The notes beneath the pieces were generated by a model, which was not told where the DNA came from, made no database searches, and worked only from the letters and a program-made list of their open reading frames with translations. DNA of 64,000 nucleotides, from positions 169,223,220 to 169,287,219 of the forward strand of contig NC_071390.1 in the NCBI RefSeq assembly GCF_022682495.2, in the 5' to 3' direction. The stretch is from Desmodus rotundus. Lineage: Eukaryota; Chordata; Mammalia; Chiroptera; Phyllostomidae. Position numbers and translations under genes: made by a program. This document shows, piece after piece, positions 45,061-57,149 of the stretch (within the stretch, counting starts at the first letter, position 1; every line of letters begins with the position of its first letter).

Positions 45061-46454
45061 GAAAGAAATAGAGCACATATGTAAATCATAGGGTTTATTA
45101 GAAGTGGACTATTACTGTAGTTGAAAGAAAAGGAAAGGGGAGTAAGGAATGTCAGGTGTGCCTCGGTGGGGTGAAGGGTCACTTAAAATAGTTGAGCGAA
45201 AGCTTGGAGGAGGAGCGGGAGTGGGCCAGGTGTGTTTAGGTACAACAATGGCCATTGCGACCAGGGAGACAATTGATCTCAGGTGCCTGGCCAAGGTCAC
45301 TAATGTTAACCCTGTGGTTGTGGGTGAAGTCAGAGCTAAGGTTCTGTGTGGATTGGTCCCATATCTTTGTCCTTAAAGACTCTTGAGAAAATTAAAGGCA
45401 TAACCTGTCTTTGTCAGCTGACACACTAGCTTGGTTCACAAGCTTCCTCTTGAAAGTGCCTAAGTCCTGCGGTCAGCATGGGCCATCCATATGGGTTCTT
45501 CTCCAGAACGACATCCAATCTGACTAATATGGTGGTTTTCTGCCTGTGAACCCCAGGTATGAGGGGTCACCCTCTAGAGGGAGCTCAAGATTTGCTCTCC
45601 CTACCACCTCCTCAGCTTACCAACCCTTTCCACACCCCTGCCCCCAGTATCCTCACTTCCTCATCCTCTGAGATGTTAAGGTCCAGGATGGTATCAGACC
45701 TTAGGGCTAAGAGTGGCAGGTTTCTAGACACAAGTCCATGAACTCAGAATGAAAATACGGATGAATTCCTACTAAATAGTGCCTACGGTATTTACCCAGG
45801 TCTATGGTTAATAAAAAGGACAAGATGGATTCTTACTTTGCTAAGGTGATATGGAGGACTGAATATTTTAAAGCTGGGTTTCCATGGAGGGAATACTTCT
45901 TTGCCATATGCGGGAAACTTCCTTTTCAGCTTACAGGGGTCCCCCCCCCCACTATTCTTTCTTGTCTTACTGCAGCTTTGGACTTCAACTAGCGTTGGCT
46001 ATTTTGTCTGCCAAACCACAAAATCAGGATAAAAGTCATCATTGACAAGAAAAGAGTTATAACAGGGTCACTGCCTTGTAAAGTTTGCGTTGACAGTCCA
46101 AGAGAAGAGATGTTTCCATTGCAGAAACTTTTATACCACACCTAGTCTTCTTGACAGTGGGTTTGTTCAGCTGAAAGCAGTTGTCAAATACCAGCACAGC
46201 CTCGGAACAGTGCTGACGCAGGCCCCTGTTCCAGGCCCTGTCAACGCTTAGCCAAGGAGATGAAACCAATTTTTATTTTTTTATGGAATATGTTGTGGAG
46301 GGAGGAAGAGAGAATGTGAGAAAGAGAGGTGGGGAGGGATATAGAGAGAAAGAGAGAGAGAGGTTTTGAGTTTGGATCTCTGATGAAACCCTATTTAGAG
46401 TAACTCAGGATAAAATGGAGAGCTTCCCGTCCCCAGTATCACTGATGAGATGGG
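45061..46454. other. Intergenic, unassigned
   Basis: About 1.4 kb. A reverse T-rich plus purine-rich block (46270-46370: 'ttttatttttttatgg' then 'gagagaaagagagagagagg') could be a 5'-truncated reverse VES tail, but the diagnostic core is absent. No gene. Confidence 0.35.
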
Positions 46455-46690
46455 TAGCAACGTGTAGTGAAAAGCAGAGGTTTCAGAGTCTAGCAACGAC
46501 TGGGTTCAAATACCACACTGTGCCTCAGGCTGACCTACTTTTTTTTGTGATCTTGGGAAAATTGCGTAATCATATTAAATTGCAGTTTCCTGATTTCTGA
46601 GAATCAGTATCGCCTCATTTCCTACCTTGAAGGCATCTTATAAAGACTAAATGAGAGAAGATATGGGTAATGAGGTAAAGAAACCTATGA
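46455..46690 (+). repeat. MIR SINE
   Basis: 'gaaaagcagaggtttcagag', 'gactgggttcaaataccaca', 'gtgatcttgggaaaattgcg', 'cagtttcctgatttctgaga' and 'ataaagactaaatgagagaa' follow the MIR consensus end to end. Confidence 0.75.
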
Positions 46691-47009
46691 ATTTGCTCAA
46701 GGGCCCGGATTCACAGAAAGGGAAACTGTTTAATAAGGTGCAAACCCATGGCTCCATCCCCATATGCTTAACTCTGAGCACAGTGGCCTTTCGGCTGCAA
46801 CGCGATGAAGGAAGGAAAGGTACCTACAGAGAGCACAGGTTCTATAATGTGACTATATGTAGTTTTGAACAGGAGAGCCCACACTGTCCAGTTCTAACTC
46901 TGAGACGCTGGATCCAAAGGCTAAGAGGATGCAGAAGGTGGCTTCAGCCAGTGGCGTTTCTAAACTACGCGTCATGGGTGGGATGGGACGGTGGCTAGAG
47001 TTGAGGCCT

Positions 47010-47400
47010 CCAAACAGGCATGTCTATGAGGAGTCCCAGACTATGTGAAAGTGACTACGTTTGGAAAAGGGGTCTTTGCAGACGTACTTAGGGATCTTGA
47101 GATGAAGAGATTATCCTAGATTACCCAATGACAGGTGTCCTTATGAGAGACACACAGGGGAGCCGCGCAGAGAAAAAGAGGGGCAATGAGGCCACAGGGG
47201 CAGAGATGGGAGTCACGCTGTCAACAAGCCTGAAGTGCCCTCAGCCACAGAAGCTGGAGGAGGCAAGGACCTGATTCTTCCCCCGGGCCTCTGGAGAGAA
47301 CACAGCCCTGCCGACATCTTGCCTTTGGCCCTGGGGTTCTGATTTCAGAGGTGAAATCTCCAGAACCATGAAAGAAAAAGTTGCTGTTGATTTAAAAGAC
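47010..47400 (+). mobile_element. MLT1-type MaLR LTR
   Basis: 'tttggaaaaggggtctttgc', 'agacgtacttagggatcttg', 'atgacaggtgtccttatgag', 'cagaagctggaggaggcaag', 'cacagccctgccgacatctt' and 'ctccagaaccatg' are MLT1 blocks in consensus order. The 5' end is diverged. Confidence 0.8.
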
Positions 47401-47639
47401 CGAGGTTATTTTTAGGGAAGGTTACAGCAGCCCTACAAACCTGACACAGGTGGCCAAAACGTCTGAGACAAAGAACTGGAAACAAGCTGTGTGCTCATTA
47501 GGACATAATTCACATGCAAGTATGGTGTGCGGGGGAGGCCGGGAGGCCCTGGTTTGAACTCTCTGCTTGCGTATAGGCAGCAGGCAGTTGAAAGGTTTTA
47601 CCGGAGCTCCGTGTCTTGGCACAGGAATAGTTCAGTCAG

Positions 47640-47880
47640 TATTTGAGAAATACAGGTTGCCTTGCCTTCAGGTTACTTATGTCATCGACTTGTGGACAAG
47701 TCAACAGACAAATCAGTTATAACACAACATGCTAAGAGTTATGATAGAGGAGGTATTTGAATGTTGTGGGTCACTTAGAAATGGGATGCCCAAGCCCCTG
47801 GGTGGGGACAGGGAAGCCATCAGAACAGGCTTCTGAAAGGAAGTGATTCCTGAGCTGGGACCTGAACTTGCTGGCTAAGG
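47640..47880 (-). mobile_element. L2 LINE (reverse)
   Basis: 'gtgattcctgagctgggacc' then 'tgaacttgctggctaagg', preceded by 'catcagaacaggcttctgaa', corresponds to reverse-complement L2 (gtgacatttgagctgagacctga). Confidence 0.6.
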
Positions 47881-48810
47881 AAAAGGTGACTGTGGTGACA
47901 GGCGGAGCAGGGGGTGCTATTTCCTCAACCTGGAAACACACACAGGTCCTGACGGCCATAATAAATAGATTTCTATTCATTATCGTGTCTACTCTCCTCT
48001 TTTCCACGACCTGGCATGTCTGTGGAAGGACCCCTGTAGCTGTTTCCTGGGCTACGATAAATATTAGACAAGGAAGTGTGTCTGAGTAACACATGCCAGC
48101 CAGGTGTTTTGGAAAGATAAGCTCAGAAGTGGACAAGGGCAAAGTCATGGTCACGGAGGACCGAAAGCTTCCATCGGCCAGGTGGAGCTGGTCCAACTCT
48201 CTAGCCAGCAGCTCTGCCTGTGGCTTCCTTGTTTCTGCCCTGGGGGCCCTGCTGACGGCTCTCCCTGCCCTTCAGTTCATCACTCTAAGGCCTGTTCTGG
48301 ACGATGGAACTGCAAAGAAAGAGAGAAACAGATCTCTTGTTATGTGTGACAGGCAGTGTGCTATGGACCTATGTGACCAACTGCGCCCTCACCACGTTCC
48401 CCGGGAAAAGTGTGGCCAGCCCATTTTCCAGTAGAGGAAACATTTTCCTGGAGCTGAAGGACCTTTGAGGATCTGGCTGCTGCTTACTTCTCATCTCCAA
48501 CTCCAGTCACGTCTGTCTCATGATTTACACTCCAGCGATGCCAACCTGCCTCTAGTTCTTTCCTCCATGCTTAGTGTAGTGATCCTGTCTCAGCTGGGGG
48601 CAGATTTGTCTTCTGGGGTTAAAATTTGATAATGGCTGGGGACATTTATGATTGCTACAACTGAGGGAGGAGATCTGACTGTCACTGAGTGAATAGAAGC
48701 TGGATGCTGTTCAACATCTTACAAGAAATGCACAGACAGCCTACTTCTGCTAAAGAGAAGAAAGACCTGGGCCAAATGTTAGTAATTCCTAGATTGGGAA
48801 ACCCTGCATT
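47881..48810. other. Intergenic, unassigned
   Basis: About 930 bases. The minus frame 47771-48196 (141 codons) and plus frame 48093-48434 (113 codons) overlap antiparallel and show no domain; I call neither. Confidence 0.4.
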
Positions 48811-48814
48811 AGTG

Positions 48815-49115
48815 CCTGTCATTCCCTCTGCCTGGTCTGTCCCTGTCTCTCTTCTTCCCTTACTCATTTAAGACCCAGCCTAGATGTCACTTCCTCTAGG
48901 AAGCCCTCCCTGATTTCTCCAGGCTCAGCCCTGTGCTCCCCCTCCTATACACAGCCTCCCTCACGATGTCTTCTTACTGGTTCTGCACTGTCCCCTTCAT
49001 GAATCTGAGGCTCCCCGTGAGCAAGGAGCCATATTCCACCCACCTTTACATCTCTAGAAACTAGTGAGGAGCCTGGCAGGTGCTTAGTGTATTTGTTGGA
49101 TGAATGAAGGGTAAT
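48815..49115 (+). mobile_element. L2 LINE 3' end
   Basis: 'cattccctctgcctggtctg', 'gatgtcacttcctctaggaa', 'gccctccctgatttctccag', 'ggagcctggcaggtgcttag' and 'tttgttggatgaatgaa' match L2 blocks through to the terminus. Confidence 0.85.
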
Positions 49116-50653
49116 TTGGGATTTATACACCATCTGGAAGGGACAGTGGGAAGAACTGATATAGTTGTTTTCAGTGCAGAATGTTTGGCATAAAAAAAGA
49201 ATGCCAGCAAATGCTGCCTTGGAGATTCAGACCCATTTCCTGCTGGTTTTAGTTCTGGTTTCCTAAACCAAGAAAGGGAAGAGGGAATCCCAGGGGAAGG
49301 AAAAGGTGGCAGAATATAATGCCTACATGTCGTTTTCTTCTTAATTCCCGCTTTCTCCCCATGTCGTGATAATTAAAGGAATAACAAGGCGTGCTAACAA
49401 AGTTGGGCACTGGCTGTTAAAGCTGGAACAGCAGTCAGACCCAGCAGAGGAGGCGTGCAGAAATGGCACTGTGTGTGCAAGGACATGGGTTCAAGAACAC
49501 CTCGTTGGCCCTTTCCTTGCTTCTGTCAGAGAAATGCAAGTGACATTAGCACTTGTGCCAGCTGCCAGAGGAATTGGCTGAAAGCAAGAGCTCTCTGAGG
49601 CACTTGACATGCTATTTCTTCACAGAGAGAATCTGTGACAGCCTTCCAGCTCCCTGGCTCCCTTTGGCACCCGGAAGGACTGGCAGTCAAAGGGACATGG
49701 ATGACCCGTCCTCTGCACAGTCTCGGGGTTTTAGAATAGCCCAGGCACGGATAAAAGGCACACGCCACTGTTTCAGCTAAGCCCTTCTACCTGTAGCAGA
49801 GGGGGATCCAAAGGTAAGGAAACGGGACTCAGCTAAACATGAAGACTCAGGAGCCTGCACGGGCATAGGCTGAATTGAAATCTGGCTCCAGGAATTCTTA
49901 CAGGATCTCAAGTGCATGAATCTATGCATACTATCTTTTCTATTTTAAATTCACTTCTGTTTGTAAACAGGAGCTTAAAGCTTGCACGTAAGGTGGTTAT
50001 TGAAAACTGTAGTTAGTGTCAGAGCAGCCTGATTGAAAAGGTGCCTGAGGGTGGGCCTCTGTTTCTCACCCTGATTTTTTCCTTCTGATTCCAAATACCC
50101 CCGCTTTCCAATACTGAGCCAAGTATTTTTCATCCTGAAGGGAAAATATAGTTAGGAAAATTATTACAAGAGCAGCCAAAGCAATTCCTTCATGGACGAT
50201 ATGCTCCAGGGAGTAGCCCCTGGCCAGCAGTCCTGATAATTTGATGCTAATGCAGTCAGACTTTGAGTTCCTCCCATCAGGGAGGATGTTGGATGCTGTT
50301 GCCCGGGAAGTGCATGCTGTCCACCTCCTTTGCCGTGGACCATCTGTCTTTATTGTACAGCCAGTCCCAAACTCATTACCTCCAGGAGGACAGCATTGGG
50401 CACTCTCCTCCCGCTCCTGCGGTGCTGACAGAGAGGCCTCGCAGACCGGGGGCATGGGCTGGCTATAGGTAGATACAGCTCAGTGGAAGTCAAAGGCAAA
50501 CAGCAGAATTTAAAGTTTTCATCGGAGATTTACAATTTTAATGCAATTCACATTTCAAGTTTTTTCTTTATGTTATGTACTTTAAACAAAATACCTCTTC
50601 ATCCCAAAGTTCTTTTATATAACCCTAAGAAAGGGTCAAAAAAGTCACTTGAG
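49116..50653. other. Intergenic, unassigned
   Basis: About 1.5 kb with no named repeat. Overlapping frames at 50066-50472 on both strands (up to 129 codons) have no domain. No supported gene. Confidence 0.4.
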
Positions 50654-50855
50654 CCCTGATCAGCGTGGCTCAGTTGGTTGAGTGTCATCCCACAAACTGA
50701 AAGGTTGCTGGTTCAATTTCTGGTTCAGGTCACATCGCCTGGGGTGCAGGTTCAGTTCCCGGTTGGGGTGTGTGTGAGAAGCAACCAATTAATGTTTCTC
50801 TCACTCTCTTTCTACCTGCCTTCCCTTCTCTCTAAAAAGAAATAAAATATTTTTT
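50654..50855 (+). mobile_element. VES SINE, full length with TSD
   Basis: 'ccctgatcagcgtggctcag' then 'aaggttgctggttcaatttc', 'gttcagttcccggttggggt', 'gaagcaaccaattaatgttt' and 'ctctcactctctttctacct', with an A-rich tail. The flanks 50640-50653 and 50856-50869 agree at 12 of 14 positions, an aged target-site duplication. Confidence 0.9.
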
Positions 50856-50869
50856 AAAAGTCAGTGGAG

Positions 50870-52499
50870 CTTTGACACAATGCCTTTTTATTGCACCAGG
50901 TATGAAACACAGCCCAGTCTCAAAGATGTGCATCTTATAATCAATGAAATATGCTACAAAAAAGAGATGAGCACAGGAAAGAACTGGATAGCTTACATGC
51001 AAAAAATAAAAGGAAGTAAGGCCTAGAAAGCCAGGGTCCTACAGAGTCTGAACATTCAGGCGCTTTTGGGCTCCAAGGAAGAGATGTGATCTGCAAAGGC
51101 TTCCAGAGACAAAAAGCCACTGAGACTTCTTAGCTGAATGGGGTGACTCAGCCTGGAGGCAGAGAGATTAGCTGGGAGGAAGAGATTAGCTGGGAGGCCT
51201 GTCCACTCAAGCCCTGTAGCCTCAAGGCGGCAGGTCTCTGTGCTGAGAGAGGCAGGTGTGAAAGTCAGGAAGTGAAGAAATATACAGATCTGTGATCCAA
51301 ATCGACAGAACTTTGAATATAGTTACCAGTGCATGGGTCTCACTAGAAGCAAATAAATCAGAAGCACGCTAATGATTTGAGGGAGTTTGCTGCCAAAGCA
51401 TTCTGGCCTAAAGAAAGCCCCACTGTTCAGGGATTCTTAAAGCGGCCCTCCTGCAGGAAGCGGGCCAGGTGAGCTGTGCAGCTCTTGGTGAGGGCACCCC
51501 GTCCAACACCCACGTTAGATGTGGCCAACAAGGATAATGAGCCAGAGAGAATGTCCCCGAGTGCAATCTAGACTTAGGAGAACCATAGGGCAAAGGAGTT
51601 TCTCCTTTGGAGAGTGGAGTTGGGGTCTGTTCAAGGAAATTTCCCCCCTTCCATTGTAGGAGACCTTCACAGAGTCAGCCCAGCGGTATTTTAGGATTGC
51701 CACAGATCAGTGGCTACTAAGCCTCTCCCCACCATCCTTTCCCTCACTGAAAGTGTCTACATGGTTATTCTGTCCCTGTCTCACCATTGCACATTGTGCG
51801 CGGGAGTGGAGGAAGAAAACCTGCCTGTTTATTTCATAGCTTGTTGCACAGTGAGGAGCCACATCTCTCTGTAATTGGAGAGGTCACCCAGAAGTCCTGG
51901 ACTTTCAGCTGCTTTCCGTGCAGATTGGATGACTGGGTTGCCTCCTTGGGGAAGGTGTGAGCATGTTCTGTGTAGGGGAGAAGGAATGAAATGCATATTT
52001 GAAAACCAGGACTAGGGACACTTGCAGTGACAATGGTAAGTCTTTATGAAACCCAGTTCATTTTCCTGCTGACTACATTGCAAGACCATAAGGCTCACCC
52101 TTCCATTTTATCAGAGGAGCTACAGGACTGAGTTCCGCCCAATTGGATCTGCCAGTGGAAATGGCAGGCACCACTTCCAGACCCCGCCATCAACCCCCTG
52201 CTGAAACATCCATGTTCTCTCTCTCTCAGAGGAACTCAGAGGCTTTGTATTGTGACGGAAGGAGCTTTCTTAAATGACTGCAAAAAGTAGAACAGAGAAA
52301 TGCATACCCCCATGCCCCTTATACCAGTGACTATGGTTGAGGGTGAACAATAAAATTTTATTGTGTGCAAATGAGATTTTATTTTTTATTTCTTACTGCA
52401 GCACAACTTAGCTTTGCATAATTAACACAATCAATAAACGCCTCTCCATTGGATTATTATGGGGCTTACCATATATTCATTAATATTTTCCAACTTGAA
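50870..52499. other. Intergenic, unassigned, with a small tandem duplication
   Basis: About 1.6 kb with no gene. The 17-base unit 'agagattagctgggagg' occurs at 51163-51179 and 51181-51197 (period 18). Confidence 0.45.
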
Positions 52500-53160
52500 A
52501 ATATCTTTCTCTCAGTCTCAGAGCCTCCTCTAGCCTATTTCTTTGTCCTCTGTTCAAACAATGACATTGTAAAACTTCTTCACACAAATTTTCCACGTCT
52601 CTTCTCTCCCATTAATTCCAAACCCAGTGATCATTTCCAGGTCCTTAGTTAATTTGAATTCCTAGCAGTTTTCATAATGGTCGAGCATGCTCTTATCTTT
52701 GATTTTCTTCCTACTCTATTAGCCATCTCTTCTGGATCTCTCTTACTGGCTTCATCCCTTCACCGATCCCAAAATGCAGGCGTGATCCACAGCTTCTTCA
52801 CTTGGCCATCTAATTCACAGCCTTGGTGATCTCATTCATGTCTGTACCTCTACAGTGTCCCGTATTTACAGTAGTGTAACCCAAACCCATAGGTTTATCC
52901 CTAAAATTTCTAACCTGAGCACGAAAGCCATATATTCAACAGCCTACTTCACGTGGAGCCCTACTGGGCATCTCAAACTCAACATGAATGGAAGAGAACT
53001 GTTAATAGCCCTTTCCATCATGTCTATTTTTTCCTAAGACTTCCCACCTCTTTCAATAGCATCGCTGTCCTTGGGCCCAGAACCTAGGATTCCTCTCTGA
53101 CTCTCCTATGTTCCATCTTTTCCTCATACCCCTCAGGCAGTCAGTCAGCAATTTCTCTTC
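52500..53160 (+). mobile_element. L2 LINE fragment
   Basis: Blocks such as 'gggcatctcaaactcaacat', 'gaacctaggattcctctctg' and 'caggcagtcagtcagcaatt' follow L2a order; the 5' half is less certain. It breaks off where the LTR begins. Confidence 0.6.
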
Positions 53161-53168
53161 ACCACCAC

Positions 53169-53745
53169 TGACGCGGATCCCGGCCCGCAGGGTCCTGTGT
53201 TGTGGCGGCAATAGACAAATGCACATGGACTACTGAGTCCTGTGGAGGAAAAGGGACAGCGTGGCCACTCTCCCAAGAGGAAAGGACCCTGACCCTTGCC
53301 TTGCCAGGCTTTTATTGCTTTTCTGGGCACATTACATTGAGGATGATCCTCATTTACTATGTGCTTTAGGTGGTTGCAGAAAACAAAAGAGAGAGTGGTA
53401 CTAATTATATAAAAGAGGAAGGATATTTGCAAATGTAAAGGGAAAAGTGGTTAAGCTGGTAACACTCATCCTTGGAAGGTTTAGCATAGATTTTAGGAAG
53501 TTAAAGAGATGCAGTAAACATTTGCTGCCTCAATTCAGGGTGAGGGAGTTTTAGCAAGAGCAAGTCTTAAAGTGGCCTAGGTACAATGCAGGCCTGATTC
53601 CCCATGGGAGAACCTGTCCATGGGCGTGGGTCTTGTGTGCTGGACCTCGCTCCCCACTGGCCTTTCTGAGTGGGAGCCGGGTCCACGCCATGCAGAACGG
53701 TCTCCTATGCACCCCCACTAAACAAACTGTAATTCAAGCTGCCCT
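53169..53745 (-). mobile_element. Probable solo retroviral LTR (reverse)
   Basis: On the minus strand the block ends in '..ggatccgcgtca' after an AATAAA ('gcaataaaagcctggcaagg', about 53303-53322), the usual LTR polyadenylation layout. GC-rich blocks near 53600-53700 would be the U3 side. It truncates the L2 at its left edge, as an insertion would. The exact right edge and family are unknown, and no viral gene is seen. Confidence 0.4.
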
Positions 53746-53966
53746 CATCGTTTGATTGGATGATGCCTCCTTGTTTGTCTCGTTTTTTCCTTTGCAGTCT
53801 CCTCACAGTAGTCAGTGGAGTATTCTGGGTACATCAACCCTCCTATCTTTAGGAGTCTAATTGCAACTAGAAGAAACTCTGGGTTTCTTACTTCACCCCC
53901 ATGGAGTCTTACACAGTCTGATCTCCACCCAGTCTTGTGTCCCCCACGTGCCCTCTCACTTACTAT

Positions 53967-54178
53967 ATCTATATATATTTTTAAATATTTATTTGTTTTT
54001 AGAGCGGGGAAGGGAGGGAGACAGAGAGGGAGAAAAACATCAATGTGTTGTTGCCTCTTGCTCACCCCCTTCTGGGGACCTGGTCTGCAACTGAGTCTTG
54101 TGCCTGTACTGAGAATCGAACCAACAACCTTTTGGTTTGCAGGCTGGTGCTCAGCCCACTGAGCCACACCAGCCAGAG
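53967..54178 (-). mobile_element. VES SINE (reverse), full length with TSD
   Basis: Reverse-complement VES: T/A-rich tail, 'agagggagaaaaacatcaat', 'gtactgagaatcgaaccaac', 'ccttttggtttgcaggctgg' and 'cccactgagccacaccagcc'. The flanks 53955-53966 and 54179-54190 agree at 10 of 12. Overlapping open frames (up to 140 codons) are SINE translations. Confidence 0.9.
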
Positions 54179-54190
54179 CTCATGTACTAT

Positions 54191-55649
54191 GTTTTAGTCT
54201 TACTGCTCTTGTTATTGTTGCTCAATCATGTTAAGTTCACTCTCTCTCAGGGACTTTGTATTTCCTGTTCCTTCTGGTTGCAAAGATTTTCTTTAGGATC
54301 TTTCTTTCAGAGTTTATGGCTTCTTCTTTCTCATCATTCTTATCTCCGCCCAAATGTCCTTGTTTCAGACAAACAAAGAGACCATCCCTGAGTCATTTTC
54401 CACCTTCTTAATGATTATTATTTTCTTTATGTGTGACTGACTCACTCTAAGGAGGCTTGACTATAGTTTAAATAAGTGATATACTTTCAGTATTTTTGCT
54501 TGATAATTATTTATTAACCAGTAAAGAAAACATTGTCTATTCAGCCTTTCTCCGAGGAAATTTCAAGCAGGAGCTAAATATAATGAATCTGGCAGGAACT
54601 GAAGAGAAGTGCTGGCTTTTGTGCAGAGACACCTAATAAAACCATTGGCTCGAATAATTACTTAATCATAGTATGCCAGAGTTTGAATGCCACCTGATTG
54701 TGGCTCCGTTTCAGTTTACAGCCAAGACTGGAGTGCACCCAGCTCTCTGAAATGCCATGGCAACGTTGCTGCTGGAGCATCTTATTCTTGGCAAACGTTT
54801 TTTTCTTCCTGGTTGCTTGGGCACCACTTTCATTAAATTGCAATCAAGTCTTTGACCTCCAACATGTCTATTTTCAGACGTAGTCCCACCCTTTAAAGCA
54901 CCCACACACTACCTGACAGAGTACACTCCCTCAGTCTTTGAAGAGATAGATACCCATGTAGACCCTTAGCGATGGAAGCTGCAGTCCTCACATCTCTCTG
55001 CTCACCTCCCATTGTAAGCTCTCTTTCTTCTGTTCCTGTCCCTGCTTTTGTCCCTCTCATCTTGATGAACAAGTGGCTCAGTGTTCTCAACCCCAGCTCT
55101 CTCTGGCAGGCCAGGCCCTTCCAAGGGTATGACGTCTGTGTAGTTACCAAGCTCCTCTTCATTACAACCCTGGCACCTCTTAATCTTGGATGCCATTTCC
55201 TGGGCAGCTCCTTCAGAGCAAACAGCCTGGGGTTTAGGCTCAGACACGGTCTGACTTTTAGCATGTTGCCCTCTAGCCAGAAGACTAGGGAGATGAGGGG
55301 AATTAAAGTGCTTAGTAGCTCACCAGATAGTTCTGTACTCTTTCCCTAGAATCTTAACTCCTGCTATTAAATCCTTTTATGAGAAACCTTAACTATCTTG
55401 TGTTGAGCAGCATGCTTTCAAAGACATCGACCAAGGCGCAACTGGTCCCGATACCTCCTAGGGAACTAGTCTGCTTCTAGACTTCTTTCTGTTTGACTGA
55501 CCCACTTGGCAAAAATCCTGGGAGATCTGATCTGAATTAGTACTTATTTTGAATAGATCCAACTCTTTTAAGAATAAACTTTTAAGGTTGAATAATATGT
55601 AGATTTATCTGAAAAAAAAATTTTTTTCCCTTATTCCTGAGAGTGAGTC
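54191..55649. other. Intergenic, unassigned
   Basis: About 1.5 kb. Opposed frames at 54893-55349 (up to 125 codons) have no recognisable domain. No supported gene or named repeat. Confidence 0.4.
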
Positions 55650-56047
55650 TGTATTAGTTTGCTAGGGCTGCTGTAACTACCCCAGACTGGGTGGCTGAAC
55701 AAACAGAAATGTATTTTTTCAAACTTGAGAGGCTAAAAGTCTGAGATCAAAGTGTTGTCAGGATTGGTTCCTCCCGAAGTCCATGACAGAAGGGTCTGCT
55801 CCTGGCCCCTCTCTTTCGCTCTTGTAGATGGCCGTCTCCTGCTTATGTCTTCAATGTTTTCTTCTGTGTGTGTGTGTCTATGTCCAAATTTCCAGTCCTA
55901 TTGGTCCAGGTCCCATCCTAATGACCTCATTTAACTTAATTTCCTCTATAAAGATTTGTCTCCAAATAACAATCATGTTCTAAGGTCCTGGGGGTTAGGA
56001 CTTCAACATATGGATTGAGGGGTGGAAGCATAATTCATCCCATATCA
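55650..56047 (-). mobile_element. MaLR (MLT1-related) solo LTR, 398 bases, reverse
   Basis: It begins 'tgtattagtttgctagggct' and runs through 'gactgggtggctgaacaaac', 'cttgtagatggccgtctcct', 'tcctaatgacctcatttaac' and 'ttaggacttcaacatatgga' to '..cccatatca', with TG and CA at the two ends. These are successive reverse-complement MaLR LTR blocks. No internal region is seen, so it is a solo LTR. Confidence 0.85.
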
Positions 56048-56394
56048 AGATCTTTAACCTTTTGAGAAACATTTAATTTGAAATTACATTCTGTGTCTTA
56101 CATGATCACCTGTAGCTAAATGAGTGCATGCTTATGAGCACCTTAGTTTGTTTCTGCCTGAGAATGTTTGCGCCAGCCCTTTCCTTGACCTACAGTGTTC
56201 TCGTCTACATGGCCGTGCGGCTTTTGATGAAATATTCTGTGAAGGAAGAGCATCTCCCAGGAGACCTATTAGTGCACCCATCCTCTCCCACAACCACCTC
56301 TCACTGTCACCTTACCCTGCTTTATTTTGTTCATAGCACTCAGTACTATGTAAAATTTGAAAATGTTGTTTAATTGCAAAAATAAAAGATAATG
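56048..56394. other. Intergenic, unassigned
   Basis: About 350 bases between the MaLR LTR and the hAT element. A diverged L2 3' block is possible. No gene. Confidence 0.4.
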
Positions 56395-56599
56395 CAGTAG
56401 TACCTCAGCGCTTCTGGTTAATTCGTTCTGATGAGTGGCAAGCCAGCGACGATTGGCAAAGCATATTCTCCTGTGGGGCAGCTTCCGGACTCACACAAGT
56501 TCTAGCAAGTGCCGAGTGCTGAAACAATTTCTCTCACCAAAATGCGGTGAGGACTAGATTTGGCAAATTCCGAAGCCTACGGGCACCGAGGTGTGACTG
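56395..56599. mobile_element. Non-autonomous hAT element, 205 bases
   Basis: The left end 'cagtagtacctcagcgc' pairs with the reverse complement of the right end 'cagtcacacctcggtgc' as imperfect hAT-style terminal repeats starting CAG. The flanking octamers 'agataatg' (56387-56394) and 'taataatg' (56600-56607) share 6 of 8 bases. It has several CpG sites and no coding capacity. Confidence 0.8.
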
Positions 56600-56666
56600 T
56601 AATAATGTTCACACCTAGCAGTCACCGAGCGTGTACTGTATGTTAGACTCTTCTCTAGGCATTTTA

Positions 56667-56796
56667 CACCGAGGGGGGCAAAAGTAGGCTAACAGTTGTT
56701 CGTATGGAACATGATAAAATAAGCAATAAATAAAAATACAAGAATGAACTCTTTCACATACTCACAACTGTAAACTTACTTTTGCCACACCCTGCA
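56667..56796. mobile_element. Mariner-like MITE, 130 bases
   Basis: The left inner repeat 'ggcaaaagtaggctaacagt' pairs with the right inner repeat, whose reverse complement is 'ggcaaaagtaagtttacagt'. TA dinucleotides flank the element (56665-56666 and 56797-56798). The pattern (G-rich edge, GGCAAAAGTA..TACAGTTG) is typical of mariner-derived MITEs reported in bats and other mammals. It lies 67 bases from the hAT element. Confidence 0.75.
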
Positions 56797-57149
56797 TATT
56801 TTTTTATTAAATTTCACAGCAACCCTGCGTGGCTGCCATTATTTTTAATGGCATTTTATAAATCAGGAAACATGCTTATTTTCTTAGTTACCAGTGTGTA
56901 CTGAATGATATATATTAAAAACTTATACATGTTTGTTGAGTGAATAAATAAATGACTACAGATGCAAAGTTGAAACAAACAGAAAGGGATAAAATCAGCC
57001 ACAAGTTTTTGTAATTGAGATCCAGAATTTGGAAGGTATATTTTTAAAAATTATATTGAAATGAGAATGCAACCTTAAATTTCTTGTATATCTCCATGGG
57101 TGTCTGAGATGTGTACGTGGACTCCCATGTTGTAGGATTAGTAGATTAT

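Noticed and set aside
46270..46370. Eighth VES SINE (reverse)
   Set aside because: Only a T-rich start and a GA-rich run are present; the diagnostic VES core and head are missing.
47771..48434. Opposed frames of 141 (-) and 113 (+) codons
   Set aside because: They overlap antiparallel, have no domains, and one extends into an L2 relic; no splice or polyadenylation context.
53745..54167. 140-codon minus-strand frame beginning MAQWAEHQPA
   Set aside because: Its start is the translation of the VES SINE head (tRNA-like region); such frames recur wherever this SINE occurs.
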